Source of the DNA: Pseudobdellovibrionaceae bacterium
Lineage (GTDB): Bacteria > Bdellovibrionota > UBA1018 > UBA6935
Direction of reading: 5' to 3'
DNA: 60,605 nt
NCBI GenBank assembly: GCA_002722705.1
Contig: PBMP01000095.1
Location: 1 to 60,605, forward strand
Below are positions 1-9,173 of the stretch, in pieces; the stretch's first letter is position 1; the number at the start of each line of letters is the position of its first letter. Made by a program: the position numbers and the translations under genes. Under the pieces are notes generated by a model that was not told the origin of the DNA, made no database searches, and worked only from the letters and a program-made list of their open reading frames with translations.

Positions 1-63
1 AAAAAGCTAAATATCTTCTTTGAAAGACTAAAAAAGTCATCTTCTGGAAAGAAAGCGGCCTAG
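1..63 (+). CDS. C-terminal tail of a protein cut by the window edge
   Basis: An open frame runs from the first base to a TAG stop at 61-63 and encodes 20 residues ending in SSSGKKAA. No start is visible, so it can only be the end of a gene lying to the left. The Lys/Ser-rich tail gives no family. It could also be chance. Confidence 0.25.
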   Translation, partial: KKLNIFFERLKKSSSGKKAA

Positions 64-316
64 TTACATCATCTTGCGTTATACCGACCTTTATCTATGG
101 TTCAATACGCTCCGGATCTTTTTGTCAATAAAACCGAGTTAAAATTTATTTTTATTAAAATTACTGAGTTTTTTAATTCACTGCTTTTGGCTCAGATCGA
201 ATATACGAACATTTATTATGGCAAAGGACTGAATCTATCCGCTTTGTTCAAGTTGTTTTTGTAGCTTCGGATAGTTGTTCCGTATCCCTCTAGAAAACGC
301 CACCAAGGTGGAACAT
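64..316. other. Non-coding stretch, nothing recognised
   Basis: This AT-rich stretch has stops in every frame at short intervals. I see no RNA gene, no long repeat and no clear promoter. Together with the small broken frames on both sides it looks like decayed sequence. Confidence 0.4.
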
Positions 317-433
317 GTGAAGTACAAGATTTGTGAAAAATTTGTAGAGTATCTTTTAGAGAAAAAAATCAGCCAAGCGATTCTTGCACGTCAGCTTAAT
401 CTTGATCCCTCAATCGACGTTCAAGTGACCTGA
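317..433 (+). pseudogene. Remnant of a helix-turn-helix protein or transposase
   Basis: A GTG-started frame of 38 residues ends at TGA. Its middle, LLEKKISQAILARQLNLDPS, reads like the first two helices of a helix-turn-helix (a 'SQAxLARxLxxDPS' pattern), as seen in XRE regulators and some transposase N termini. The recognition helix and everything after it are missing. A second short frame (436-570, 44 codons, Met start) follows at once and may be another piece of the same decayed gene. The family assignment is an inference from one short motif. Confidence 0.3.
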
Positions 434-550
434 ACATGTCTCCAGCCCTAAGAGCAAAACAGAGCACACTGGAGCGAAGAATGATGGAGGGTTTTGGGGC
501 ACAAGGGAAGATACACTTTACAGTACCTTCAAGCTATAAGGAGAGTAGAA

Positions 551-598
551 TTGCTAGAGATTTGCCCTAGCAATATACTCCCAACCTGAAGGAGTTGG
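551..598. repeat. Two adjacent inverted repeats before a lipoprotein gene
   Basis: TTGCTAG at 551-557 pairs perfectly with CTAGCAA at 567-573. CCAAC at 581-585 pairs with GTTGG at 594-598. A competing pairing, ACTCC (577-581) with GGAGT (591-595), is also possible. They lie 20-65 bases before the start of the lipoprotein gene at 619. No T-run follows, so this is not a classic terminator. It may be a leader structure or operator. Confidence 0.35.
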
Positions 599-618
599 AT
601 TTTAAATAAAGGAAAATT

Positions 619-969
619 ATGAACGCTTGTAAATTTTCACTCCTGTTAATCGGCCCATTATTATCTTCATGCACTACAACCCTCACAAAAGAAGGGCGTG
701 AGGTCACACTGGTGACAGAGAGTCAAAAAGAAAAATACTGCGAAATGATCGATATCATCACCACCTCCAATGATATGGGTTGGGATACTGCTGAAGACCG
801 TGAAAATGCAATGAATGAGGCTCGAAACAAGGTTGCTAAAATCGGTGGAAATGGAATGAGAATCATTTCTAGTGACAGCATCATTTCAGGACTACTTAAA
901 ACCGGAAATGTTTTAACTGCACAATCCCAGGCAATTGTTCAGGTAGAAGCTCTCCGTTGTAAATTTTGA
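619..969 (+). CDS. DUF4156-like outer-membrane lipoprotein
   Basis: A 116-residue protein with a short signal peptide and a lipobox-like LLSSC at about residues 14-18, so probably a lipoprotein. The body has the layout of DUF4156 lipoproteins: a Cys-Glu near residue 41, a helical stretch with ENAMNEARNKVAKIGGNGMR, then a conserved strand and a Cys near the end. That family has no known biochemical role. A good ribosome site (AAAGGAAAA) sits before the ATG. It stands alone on the plus strand and faces the yjdM-like gene. Confidence 0.7.
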   Translation: MNACKFSLLLIGPLLSSCTTTLTKEGREVTLVTESQKEKYCEMIDIITTSNDMGWDTAEDRENAMNEARNKVAKIGGNGMRIISSDSIISGLLKTGNVLTAQSQAIVQVEALRCKF

Positions 970-1004
970 TGAATCTAGAAAAACTCAAATCTCATATTAA
1001 AAAT

Positions 1005-1355
1005 TTACTTTGATTTTTTTACGACAGAACATTTTAAATATGCTGAACCGAATCCTGGAATTTTACATGAGATATCATGATCGTTAACAGGCTGATCTAA
1101 CAATTTGATATTTTTGACCTTGGTTCCAGATTTTAATATATCTTTTCCAAGCTTTAAATCTTTTACCAAAGTGACTGAATCACCATCAACTAACGGTGTT
1201 CCATTTACATCCATAAATGGATTTAAATCTTGGGTTGTATTGTCACTGTTATCTAATGTCCATTCATGAAAACACTCTGGACAAATCCAAAGTGATCCAT
1301 CTGGATAGGCGTAACTTGATTGACATTTTGGACACGTTTGATTTTCTTCTGACAT
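1005..1355 (-). CDS. yjdM: YjdM/PhnA-like zinc-ribbon protein
   Basis: A 116-residue protein matching the YjdM (formerly PhnA) family in length and order. The N-terminal zinc ribbon has CPKC at about residues 8-11 and CPEC at about 25-28. A small barrel domain follows, with LVDGDSVTLVKDLKLGK and a KVKNIKL strand. E. coli YjdM lies near the phosphonate genes but has no proven catalytic role. No phosphonate genes are seen here. It is a single gene, convergent with the DUF4156 lipoprotein and divergent from the receiver-domain pair. Confidence 0.85.
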   Translation of the reverse strand: MSEENQTCPKCQSSYAYPDGSLWICPECFHEWTLDNSDNTTQDLNPFMDVNGTPLVDGDSVTLVKDLKLGKDILKSGTKVKNIKLLDQPVNDHDISCKIPGFGSAYLKCSVVKKSK

Positions 1356-1415
1356 GAATACAAGCTACGATTCTCTTAGCCATCTGTCAAAAGATCTATT
1401 CTTTGTTATTGAAAA

Positions 1416-2147
1416 TTGCTCAATACAAAGAAGTACCGTACACTTAGTAATGTGACACAAAAATCAACAATTCTTATTATAGAAGATGACGCAAGAAATA
1501 GAGAACAGCTTCGTAAAGCTTTAAGTAAATATTCATGTCACTTTATCTCAGATTACAACGATGGTTTTGAACAGGCAAAAGCAATCAGTCCCGACCTGAT
1601 TATTTTAGATCTTGAACTTCCACTTAGAAATGGTTTTATCTTTTTAGAAAAAAGAGCTTCTGACGTAGTCTTATCAAAAATTCCGGTGATCGTATCAGTA
1701 GACCACAAAGACGAAATCCGACAGCTTAGAGGAACCGTATTAGGCGCTGTATCTTTTTTAAAAAAACCTTATGAAAAACAGGTGGTAGCAGCTCAAGTTT
1801 CAAAGTTTCTCAAAGAACCTTCTTTTAAATGCTTTAAATTCTCTGAAAGCCAAAATAGAGAAGTCACGGTAAAAACAACTGGGTGGGTAAAATTACTTTC
1901 AGAAGCTGCCTTTGTATTAGAAAGTCCTGTAAAAATCAAAATGGAAACTCCAGTCACAGTCGATTGCCCGGTGTTTAAAGAACTAGAAATATCAGATGTA
2001 TTTATGAAAACCACGCACCGACCTCCTTATCAAGTTTCTACAGGGGTTTTTTCTGATGAAGTTGTTTTTGTAGGGATGGATGAAGAAAATGCTCTTAAAA
2101 TTAAAAGACTGATCCGACACTGGGGGGCTCGCAAATGGAACCTTTAA
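1416..2147 (+). CDS. Receiver-domain protein with PilZ-like C terminus (first of a pair)
   Basis: The N-terminal ~125 residues form a CheY-like receiver: acidic pocket at Glu23-Asp25, phospho-acceptor Asp65 in LIILDLELP, Ser94, and Lys117 in the LKKP turn. The remaining ~110 residues are rich in beta strands and could be a PilZ-like barrel, but I see no RxxxR c-di-GMP signature, so that is tentative. The listed start is TTG. GTG at 1452, close before the receiver core, is an alternative, and neither has a clear ribosome site. It overlaps the next gene by 13 bases, so the pair is co-translated. Confidence 0.7.
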   Translation: MLNTKKYRTLSNVTQKSTILIIEDDARNREQLRKALSKYSCHFISDYNDGFEQAKAISPDLIILDLELPLRNGFIFLEKRASDVVLSKIPVIVSVDHKDEIRQLRGTVLGAVSFLKKPYEKQVVAAQVSKFLKEPSFKCFKFSESQNREVTVKTTGWVKLLSEAAFVLESPVKIKMETPVTVDCPVFKELEISDVFMKTTHRPPYQVSTGVFSDEVVFVGMDEENALKIKRLIRHWGARKWNL

Positions 2148-2842
2148 TTGTTGCCCTCGATAACGAATCAAATTCTTCTGAATCTTCAAAAGATCTCTTT
2201 AAAAGTCTCGGTATTACTGGAATTTTCACAAAAGACCCAGAGTCTTTTATTAAAGAACTTCGATCTAAAAAACCCAATGCATGCTTGATCGACCTCAATA
2301 CAATGGAGCGCTCACTCGGGCTAAGTCTCATTAAAGCAATTCGCCGTTCAATTGGTAATGATTTTCCTATTTTTGTTACCGCAAATTCATGTGACACAAA
2401 AGCTCTTGCTCATGCGATTGAAAAGGGAGCAAACGATTGTTTTATCAAACCTTTCAATCCCAAAATAACAGCCTCTAAAATATCTCGGTATTTTAGAACT
2501 GAAAAAATAAATCAGTCAGAAATTGACCTAAAACAAGTGCCAGGAGGTGGATCTCCTGCAACAGTGTCTTTTTCTGCAGAGATAGAAGAAGTTGACCTCC
2601 TTGGAGTCACTCTTCGTTCAAACCACCTAATCGCAAAAGGAACAAAAATTGAACTTGATGGGGTATTTTTTGAAGACCTTGATCCAGAAGATCGTACCGT
2701 CAAAGTCATTCGAACATGGTTACACACCGATTGTACGACCTATGGAATCTATGGAGAATTTGAACAGCCCGATGGAAAACTTAAAGAAAGCGTGAGGCTG
2801 TGGTTACTGAAAATGGAATCTAAAACGCCTGAAAATATCTAG
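2135..2842 (+). CDS. Receiver-domain protein with PilZ-like C terminus (second of a pair)
   Basis: A 235-residue protein built like its upstream neighbour. The receiver has Asp53 in CLIDLN and Lys105 in FIKPF. The acidic pocket is less clear (Asp9, Glu11), so phosphorylation may be altered. From about residue 140 a beta-rich domain follows (AEIEEVDLLGVTLRSN and later strands), resembling PilZ-like barrels. The GGG-rich linker near residue 137 separates the domains. Its start lies inside the previous gene, which indicates translational coupling. Output is unknown. The domain plan suggests a paralogous pair acting on one process. Confidence 0.7.
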   Translation: MEPLIVALDNESNSSESSKDLFKSLGITGIFTKDPESFIKELRSKKPNACLIDLNTMERSLGLSLIKAIRRSIGNDFPIFVTANSCDTKALAHAIEKGANDCFIKPFNPKITASKISRYFRTEKINQSEIDLKQVPGGGSPATVSFSAEIEEVDLLGVTLRSNHLIAKGTKIELDGVFFEDLDPEDRTVKVIRTWLHTDCTTYGIYGEFEQPDGKLKESVRLWLLKMESKTPENI

Positions 2843-2882
2843 TACTCTTGAAGAGTTAACTTTGTTATAAATAACTCACTTG

Positions 2883-4109
2883 ATGGAAAAAAAAATTGAA
2901 GAAACTTTTATAAAATTTGCAGCCCCCTTTGGCTCGTCTTATATCGAAAACGGGGGCCCCACCTCTCGATTAGAAGATGGATTAACCGCTCTTGGAAACA
3001 GAGCAGGACTAGAAGTCGAAGTTTTTGCAACTCCCACTGGGATTTTCATTAGTTCTTCAAAAGAGGGATCCACCGGCGTTACTGTTCTTCAAAGAATTAA
3101 AGGAGGCACAACTCACTTAGGTGAAGTCGTTCGACTTGAAGGCTTGCTTGACTCACTTTCTGGAGACGAAGAAAGTTTAAAGGCCGGAAAAATAGAAATT
3201 AATCAACGAATCCCCGAACTTTCTTCTTGGAGTCTTTTCTCGGCTGCTTTTGTAGCAGGAGCTTCTGTAAGTTACTCACAATTTGGATGGGGGATTACCT
3301 GCTTGCTCAGTGGAATCATTACTGCAGGAATTGCATCTCTTTCTGGGCCTATCTCTCGTTTTTGGCAACTCTCAGGAATTCTATCAGACTTCTTGAGTTC
3401 TTTTTTAGCTCTTTCCATTGGTGGACTGATCGCATGGTGGATGAAAATCCCCATTGAAGCCATTGTGATTGGGCCTCTTGTCTTTTTGGTCCCTGGACTT
3501 ACACTCACAAATGCAGTGAGTGAATTAGCAGAACATAATTTTGTATCTGGAACCGCAAAAACAATGAAAGGGGTTCTTATTTTAGTTGCGATGGGATGTG
3601 CTTTTTTTCTTACCCATGACTTATCAAAACTACTTGGATTAGGATCTCCTTACACGAGTAGCGGAAGCACAACGACTCTCGTTGAACAATTTATTGGAAT
3701 TCCATTTTTGATTTCAGCATTTGGTTTAATTTTTAAAATCCCATTAAAACTCCTACCTTTTGCAGTCATTACTGGAGTTTCAGGATGGGGTTTAATGATC
3801 ACTCTTGCAGGAATGAAATTCCTCATTCTTGGGACTTTTCTCCCCGCTCTGCTGGTTGGATTAATCAGTCTTGGATTTGGGAGACTTTTTAAAACTCCGA
3901 GTCAAATTTTCTCAGTTCCAGGAATTTTCTCATTGCTGCCTGGTTTCTTAGCCCTTTCCTCTTTTTTTAGTTTTAGTAGTGGTATGCAACACAAAATTAC
4001 TGAAATTGGTTTTCAAGTACTCACAATTGCTGCAAGTATAACATTTGGTCTCTATGTTGCTCGCATTCCTTACCTCGCATTTGAAAAACGGTTTGGAGAA
4101 CCTCAATGA
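2883..4109 (+). CDS. ThrE-type threonine/serine exporter family membrane protein
   Basis: A 408-residue integral membrane protein. The N-terminal cytoplasmic region (SYIENGGPTSRLEDGL then EVEVFATPTGIFISS) is the hallmark of the ThrE/YjjP (DUF1212) family. About ten hydrophobic segments follow. The second half resembles the YjjB-type partner (DUF3815), so both halves of the two-gene system are fused, as in Corynebacterium ThrE. The function is likely export of small amino acids, but the substrate is not shown by sequence. The ATG at 2883 is preferred over the TTG one codon earlier. Its stop overlaps the next start by four bases, so it heads the RimB/RimK operon. Confidence 0.8.
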   Translation: MEKKIEETFIKFAAPFGSSYIENGGPTSRLEDGLTALGNRAGLEVEVFATPTGIFISSSKEGSTGVTVLQRIKGGTTHLGEVVRLEGLLDSLSGDEESLKAGKIEINQRIPELSSWSLFSAAFVAGASVSYSQFGWGITCLLSGIITAGIASLSGPISRFWQLSGILSDFLSSFLALSIGGLIAWWMKIPIEAIVIGPLVFLVPGLTLTNAVSELAEHNFVSGTAKTMKGVLILVAMGCAFFLTHDLSKLLGLGSPYTSSGSTTTLVEQFIGIPFLISAFGLIFKIPLKLLPFAVITGVSGWGLMITLAGMKFLILGTFLPALLVGLISLGFGRLFKTPSQIFSVPGIFSLLPGFLALSSFFSFSSGMQHKITEIGFQVLTIAASITFGLYVARIPYLAFEKRFGEPQ

Positions 4110-4573
4110 TTAAGAAAAAGAAATCAGAATTAAAAACCATTGGCTGGCGAGAGTGGGTTGAACTCCCTTTATTTGACGTTTCAGAAATTAAAGTAAAAGT
4201 TGACTCAGGAGCACGAACCTCTGCACTTCATGTTTCCCACTTAAAGAAATCAGGAAGAAACGTGATCTTCACCATTCACCCAAATCAGCACGACGCAAAC
4301 CCCAGCATTGAGGTAAAAGCACATGTCCTTGAGTATCGATGGGTCAAAAGTTCAAATGGATCTAGAGACAAACGTCCTGTTGTCCGAACAAAAATAAAAA
4401 TGGGTGACGAAGAGTTTCCAATTGAAATTACTCTTGTAAACCGAGATATGATGGGGTTTCGTATGCTCCTCGGCAGAGAGGCTATTAGAAAAAGATTTTT
4501 AATTGATACCGGAAGTTCATTTCTTCTCAAGAAACGTAAAAAATCTAAAACTCGAAAGGTGAAAAAGAAATGA
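4106..4573 (+). CDS. rimB: RimB-like retropepsin-type protease (RimK partner)
   Basis: A 155-residue protein of the family once called 'ATP-dependent zinc protease' (PF05618), now seen as retropepsin-like. The active-site motif is [10 protein letters not shown] near residue 34, followed by a flap region and a second hydrophobic strand ending in LLGREA. In Pseudomonas, RimB acts with RimK by cutting poly-glutamate tails from ribosomal protein S6. The ATGA overlap with both neighbours puts it directly beside rimK, which supports that role. The C-terminal tail is very Lys/Arg-rich. A single Asp is visible, so it should act as a dimer if it follows retropepsins. Confidence 0.8.
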   Translation: MIKKKKSELKTIGWREWVELPLFDVSEIKVKVDSGARTSALHVSHLKKSGRNVIFTIHPNQHDANPSIEVKAHVLEYRWVKSSNGSRDKRPVVRTKIKMGDEEFPIEITLVNRDMMGFRMLLGREAIRKRFLIDTGSSFLLKKRKKSKTRKVKKK

Positions 4574-5475
4574 AAATTGCTATTCTATCACGTAAAAAAG
4601 AACTTTATTCAACCAATCGATTGGTTGAAGCAGCAGAAAAAAAAGGTCATCAAGTTGAAGTGATAGATTTTCTAAAATGCTACGTGAATATCACATCTCA
4701 CAAACCTGAAGTTCACTATCGAGGACGAGTTCTCGATGACTTTGATGCTGTTATTCCAAGAATCGGAGCCTCCGTTACTTTTTATGGAACAGCAATTGTT
4801 CGACAGTTTGAAATGTCAGGGACTTATTCCATCAATGATTCTATTGCGATATCACGCTCAAGAGACAAACTTCGATCACTTCAAGTACTTGCCAAAAAAG
4901 GAGTTGGACTTCCAGTAACTGGGTTTGCTCACTCGACTCAATCAACAGATGACCTTATTAAGGTGGTCGGTGGAGCGCCTCTCGTCATCAAGCTCCTTGA
5001 GGGAACTCAAGGAAAAGGAGTTGTTCTTACTGAAACAAAAAAAGCTGCTGAAAGTGTGATTGAAGCTTTCAGAAAGCTTAAAGCCCATTTTTTGATTCAA
5101 GAATATATCAAAGAAGCTGGAGGTACTGACATTCGATGCTTCGTCATTGGAGATAAAGTAGTGGCAGCAATGAAAAGACAAGGAACCGAAGGTGACTTTA
5201 GATCAAACCTTCATCGAGGAGGTTCGGCTACATCCGTTAAAATCACACCAGAAGAACGAAGTACAGCTGTGAGAGCCGCAAAAGCAATGGGACTTAATGT
5301 ATCAGGAGTTGATATTCTTCGTTCAAACCGTGGACCGGTTGTCATGGAAGTCAATTCTTCGCCAGGTCTTGAAGGTATTGAAAAATATACTGGAAAAGAT
5401 GTTGCAGCAATGATTATCGCTTTTATAGAAAAACAAGCAAAAACCGGAAAACCAACCAGTCGTTCTAAAGGATAA
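4570..5475 (+). CDS. rimK: RimK-type alpha-L-glutamate ligase
   Basis: A 301-residue ATP-grasp ligase very close in length to E. coli RimK, which adds glutamates to the C terminus of ribosomal protein S6 and makes poly-glutamate. The N-terminal domain holds the [12 protein letters not shown] strand. The ATP-grasp core has [13 protein letters not shown] (the lid Gly loop), a QEY strand, [16 protein letters not shown], and the metal/ATP ligands in VDILR and VMEVNSSPG. It sits in a tight operon with the RimB-like protease and an AstE-like enzyme, the expected companions. Confidence 0.93.
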   Translation: MKIAILSRKKELYSTNRLVEAAEKKGHQVEVIDFLKCYVNITSHKPEVHYRGRVLDDFDAVIPRIGASVTFYGTAIVRQFEMSGTYSINDSIAISRSRDKLRSLQVLAKKGVGLPVTGFAHSTQSTDDLIKVVGGAPLVIKLLEGTQGKGVVLTETKKAAESVIEAFRKLKAHFLIQEYIKEAGGTDIRCFVIGDKVVAAMKRQGTEGDFRSNLHRGGSATSVKITPEERSTAVRAAKAMGLNVSGVDILRSNRGPVVMEVNSSPGLEGIEKYTGKDVAAMIIAFIEKQAKTGKPTSRSKG

Positions 5476-5492
5476 GAAAGGGCTACACCAAA

Positions 5493-6494
5493 GTGTCAAA
5501 GACTAAGTTTTATAAATTTGAAGGAAAAGAAGTTGCACCAGGAGAATCTGCATCATTTCAACTCAGTCTTGCAAAACTCTATGATTTTACGAATCTCGAT
5601 TTACCTATTCGGGTCATGAGAGGAAAAACAAAAGGACCTCGACTCTTTATTTCTGCCGCAATTCACGGAGATGAAATTGTAGGAACAGAGATTATACGAA
5701 GATTGTTAGTACGTCCTGAATTAAAAGAAATAAAAGGAATGCTCATCGCTGCACCCATCGTAAACATCTTTGGATTTAACAATAAATCAAGATACCTCCC
5801 AGATCGGAGAGATTTAAATCGAAGTTTTCCCGGAAAAAAAAATGGCCCTCTTGCAGCTCAACTTGCGAACTTATTTATGAAAGAAATTGTCGCAAAATGT
5901 ACTCATGGGATTGATCTACACTCAGGAGGACGAGACCGAAAAAATCTGCCTCAAATTAGAGCTTTCATTGATGACCCAGAAACAAAAAGACTCGCCCTTG
6001 CCTTCGGAACCCCCGTCGTCATTCACTCAAAGGTCAGAGACGGTTCTCTAAGAGAGGCTGCTAGAAAAAAGAAAATCCCAATGCTTCTTTTTGAGGGTGG
6101 AGAAGCTCTTCGAATTGATGAAAAAACGGTAAAAATGGGTGTTCAAGGCTGTCTCTCAGTAATGCGCTCCATTGGAATGATTAAAGGCAAAAAAACTCGA
6201 AATAAAACTCACATTGCCAAAGGAAGCTCTTGGATTAGAGCTCCTCACAGTGGAACTGTCAACAGTATGAAACGCCTGGGGACTACCGTTAGAAAAGGAC
6301 AAACCATTGCTACCATCTCTGACCCTCTTGGTTCAGAAAAAATAAAAGTCATTGCTCCTCGCAATGGAATCATCATTGGAAAAACAGAACTTCCACTTGT
6401 GAATAAAGGAGATGCAATGTTCCACATCGCAACTTCAGAAGCTCTCAAAATTGAAAAATCACCACTCTTTGACACTGTTATTGGCACACTCTGA
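5493..6494 (+). CDS. AstE/aspartoacylase-like zinc deacylase with biotinyl-like tail
   Basis: A 333-residue member of the succinylglutamate desuccinylase/aspartoacylase family (M14-like zinc hydrolases). Zinc ligands are His and Glu in the HGDE motif near residue 60 and the later His in GIDLHSGG. Arg and Asn residues that bind the carboxylate are in the RRDLNRSFPG stretch. The last ~80 residues form a biotinyl/lipoyl-like beta domain (PHSGTVNSMKRLG, VRKGQTIATI). Next to RimK, a job on glutamyl or acyl-glutamyl peptides is likely; that is inference. The GTG start follows an AAGAAAGGG ribosome site, 17 bases after rimK. Confidence 0.82.
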   Translation: MSKTKFYKFEGKEVAPGESASFQLSLAKLYDFTNLDLPIRVMRGKTKGPRLFISAAIHGDEIVGTEIIRRLLVRPELKEIKGMLIAAPIVNIFGFNNKSRYLPDRRDLNRSFPGKKNGPLAAQLANLFMKEIVAKCTHGIDLHSGGRDRKNLPQIRAFIDDPETKRLALAFGTPVVIHSKVRDGSLREAARKKKIPMLLFEGGEALRIDEKTVKMGVQGCLSVMRSIGMIKGKKTRNKTHIAKGSSWIRAPHSGTVNSMKRLGTTVRKGQTIATISDPLGSEKIKVIAPRNGIIIGKTELPLVNKGDAMFHIATSEALKIEKSPLFDTVIGTL

Positions 6495-6593
6495 AGCAAT
6501 GCATTTAATTTGTATTTCCATACAATTGATGGATTGAACCTCTCTTAAAAATAGGGTTGTTGTTTTATTCATTTGGGCTTACTTTTGATTTTG

Positions 6594-7718
6594 ATGAAAG
6601 CAGGACTGGTACTAACTGGTGGTGGAGCCAGAGGCGCATATCAAGCAGGTGTTCTTAAAGGCATTGCAGCCATTTGTAAAAATAAAAGAAATCCATTTTC
6701 TGTACTTGCAGGGACTTCTGCTGGAGCGATTAGCAGTGCATTCCTTGCTGCTCAATCCACTGATTTTCATCAAGGTGCAAATGAACTTGCAGAGCTTTGG
6801 GAATCCATTGCCTTTGATGATATTTTTTCAACTCGTTTTGGAACTTTAGCTCGAACAGGATTTAAGTGGATTTACCAAACTTCGATGAACTCCGAAACTC
6901 ACTCCCCTGCAAACTACCTTCTCGACACATCTCCTCTTGGGCAATTTTTGGAAAAAAAAATTAACTTTAAAAATATTGAGAACTCAATTCAAAATAAAAA
7001 TTTATCTGGAATTGCAATATCAACTACAAATTACTTAACGGGAACCGAAATTGTTTTTTATAATGGAGATGACAAAATCCAAGACTGGATACGTTCCAAT
7101 AGAATTTCACGTAAAGTTTCAATTGGAATCGAGCACATTATGGCTTCTTCTGCTATTCCTGTATTTTTTCCTCCCATCAAACTAGAAGATAGTTTTTATG
7201 GAGATGGTGCGATTCGAATGAGAAACCCTTTAAGTCCTGCTATTCATTTAGGAGCAAAAAAAATCTTAGCAATCGGAGTAAGACAAAGAAAAACTCGAAG
7301 TGAACTACTCACCATGAATGAGGGAAAAATGAATGAAGTCCACCTATCAAACATTGCTGGTGTTTTATTAAATGGATTATTTCTTGATTCACTTGAAGCT
7401 GATGTAGAAAGACTCTCTCGAATCAACCGAACCTTAGAAACCACAGAGGTTTCTTCTGATGGGTTACAAAAAATAGACTGTCTTTATATTTCTCCATCCG
7501 AAGATCTTGCTGCCCATGCTGAAGGTTCACTTCAACGCTTTCCTCGAACATTAAGGTATCTCTTATCTGGCATTGGCTCTAATCACGAAGGAAGTTTAGA
7601 TCTCATTAGCTGTCTTGCATTTGAAAAAGAATACACAAAATCAGTCATTGAACTTGGAGTAAGAGACGCTATGAACCACAAAGAAAAAATCGAAGCTTTT
7701 CTTTTGGATTCTCAATAG
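6594..7718 (+). CDS. Patatin-like phospholipase
   Basis: A 374-residue patatin-fold lipase with all catalytic parts: the oxyanion loop GGGARGAYQAG at about residues 9-19, the nucleophile elbow GTSAG near residue 43, and the catalytic Asp in DGAI near residue 205. The Ser-Asp dyad should hydrolyse acyl esters of phospholipids. There is no signal peptide, so it acts in the cytoplasm or is secreted by another path. The ATG at 6594 is chosen because the protein then begins right at the first beta strand. A TTG at 6573 would add seven residues. It stands alone, convergent with the symporter gene. Confidence 0.9.
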   Translation: MKAGLVLTGGGARGAYQAGVLKGIAAICKNKRNPFSVLAGTSAGAISSAFLAAQSTDFHQGANELAELWESIAFDDIFSTRFGTLARTGFKWIYQTSMNSETHSPANYLLDTSPLGQFLEKKINFKNIENSIQNKNLSGIAISTTNYLTGTEIVFYNGDDKIQDWIRSNRISRKVSIGIEHIMASSAIPVFFPPIKLEDSFYGDGAIRMRNPLSPAIHLGAKKILAIGVRQRKTRSELLTMNEGKMNEVHLSNIAGVLLNGLFLDSLEADVERLSRINRTLETTEVSSDGLQKIDCLYISPSEDLAAHAEGSLQRFPRTLRYLLSGIGSNHEGSLDLISCLAFEKEYTKSVIELGVRDAMNHKEKIEAFLLDSQ

Positions 7719-7723
7719 CAGAT

Positions 7724-9067
7724 TTAATTTTCTTTAGACTCTTTATTCGATAACCGATCTAAAACCAAAGTTGCTGTCAAATCTCCCAAAACATTCACAG
7801 CTGTTCGACACATATCTAAAATTCGATCAACACCCATAATTAAAGCAACTCCTATTGGAGGAATTCCTGCTGAAGACAGAACCATAGAAAGAATAGCAAT
7901 ACCTACTCCAGGAGTCGCTGGAGATCCTATCGATGCTCCTACAGAAGTTAAAACGATGATCACTTTAGACTCAAATCCAATAGAAAGACCAAAAACTTGA
8001 GCTAGAAAAAGAGCTGCAACTCCTTGATAAAGAGCAGTACCATCCATGTTAACCGTTGCTCCTAAAGGAATAATAAACTGTGAGGTTGAACTTTTTACCT
8101 TAAACCTTTCTTCTGCAACTTTAATAGTCATAGGCATCACTGCGGCGGAACTAGAAGTCGAAAAAGCTAAAAGTGCGAGGTCTTTACTTTCAGACAAAAA
8201 ACTCAAGGGAGATCGCCGGGTGAATATCCATACAATCATCAAATAAAAAAGAAGGAGTAGAAACAAACCGCCCACTACCGTTCCCACATAAACACCAAGA
8301 CCTACAATTGCCTGAAAACCAACCTTAGAGGTAATTTGAGTACTGAGTCCAAAAACTGCCCAAGGAGCGAGTTTCATCGCCCATTTTACCACAGTCATTG
8401 AGACTTCCTGAAGTGATCCCAACAAGTCCTGCATAGGTTTTGCCTGTTGAACAGGAATCATCATCAAAGCAACGCCCATGACCATTGCAAAAATAACAAC
8501 TTGGATCATTTCACTTTGAACCATTGAGTTCAACGGATTACTGGGAAGTAAACCTATGATTTGCTGAGGAATTGCAGCGATATTAAATTCCGTGTTCGCT
8601 GCCTGTGAAGATACATCGACCCCACCCACAACAGACTTTAATAAAGCAGGATCAATGTACTGCCCGGGTTGTATCCATTCGGCTAATGTCATTCCAATAA
8701 GAATGGCTACTGAAGTACTTCCAATAAAATATAAAAGAGCCCAAAAGCCAAGTCGCTTGACCTGATCTAAAGATCCACCTCCTGTCAGACCTTTTACAAT
8801 GGAAGCAAAAACCAAGGGAATGACAATCATTTTGATGAGGGCCAAAAATAACTGTCCAGGAAAAGCAAGCCATGAGGTAATTGAGTGAGCGACAGAACCA
8901 GAAACAAAACCTACGGTCGGTCCTAAAAGAACTCCTACAAAAGTCCCAAAAAAAAGCCCAAGAAGAACCTTCACCCAAAGTCGACCTTGAATCATAGAGT
9001 GAAGATAAGAACTCAATGCCTTAAGGGATCGAGCAGAAGAAATAGGGGAAGAATGTGATGAATTCAT
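7724..9067 (-). CDS. Dicarboxylate/amino-acid:cation symporter (DAACS, GltP/DctA type)
   Basis: A 447-residue membrane protein of the glutamate-transporter fold. It has about eight membrane segments plus two re-entrant loops. The Ser-rich loop is in AFSTSSSAAVMPMT, the NMDG motif is in ATVNMDGTALYQG, and the substrate-binding end has VDRILDMCRTAVNVLGD. It should take up glutamate, aspartate or C4-dicarboxylates with Na+ or H+. Which substrate cannot be read with certainty; the Arg in DMCRTAVN fits an acidic amino acid or dicarboxylate. The N terminus is about 30 residues longer than usual and Ser-rich. Confidence 0.93.
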   Translation of the reverse strand: MNSSHSSPISSARSLKALSSYLHSMIQGRLWVKVLLGLFFGTFVGVLLGPTVGFVSGSVAHSITSWLAFPGQLFLALIKMIVIPLVFASIVKGLTGGGSLDQVKRLGFWALLYFIGSTSVAILIGMTLAEWIQPGQYIDPALLKSVVGGVDVSSQAANTEFNIAAIPQQIIGLLPSNPLNSMVQSEMIQVVIFAMVMGVALMMIPVQQAKPMQDLLGSLQEVSMTVVKWAMKLAPWAVFGLSTQITSKVGFQAIVGLGVYVGTVVGGLFLLLLFYLMIVWIFTRRSPLSFLSESKDLALLAFSTSSSAAVMPMTIKVAEERFKVKSSTSQFIIPLGATVNMDGTALYQGVAALFLAQVFGLSIGFESKVIIVLTSVGASIGSPATPGVGIAILSMVLSSAGIPPIGVALIMGVDRILDMCRTAVNVLGDLTATLVLDRLSNKESKEN

Positions 9068-9173
9068 AGGGTTGTTTTAAAAAAATGGAGACCAGAGTCA
9101 AGCAAAACAACCATAAAAGACTAAAAGGAACAGGTAATATAGAGAAACTTGACACATAGCAAAAGTAAACATA

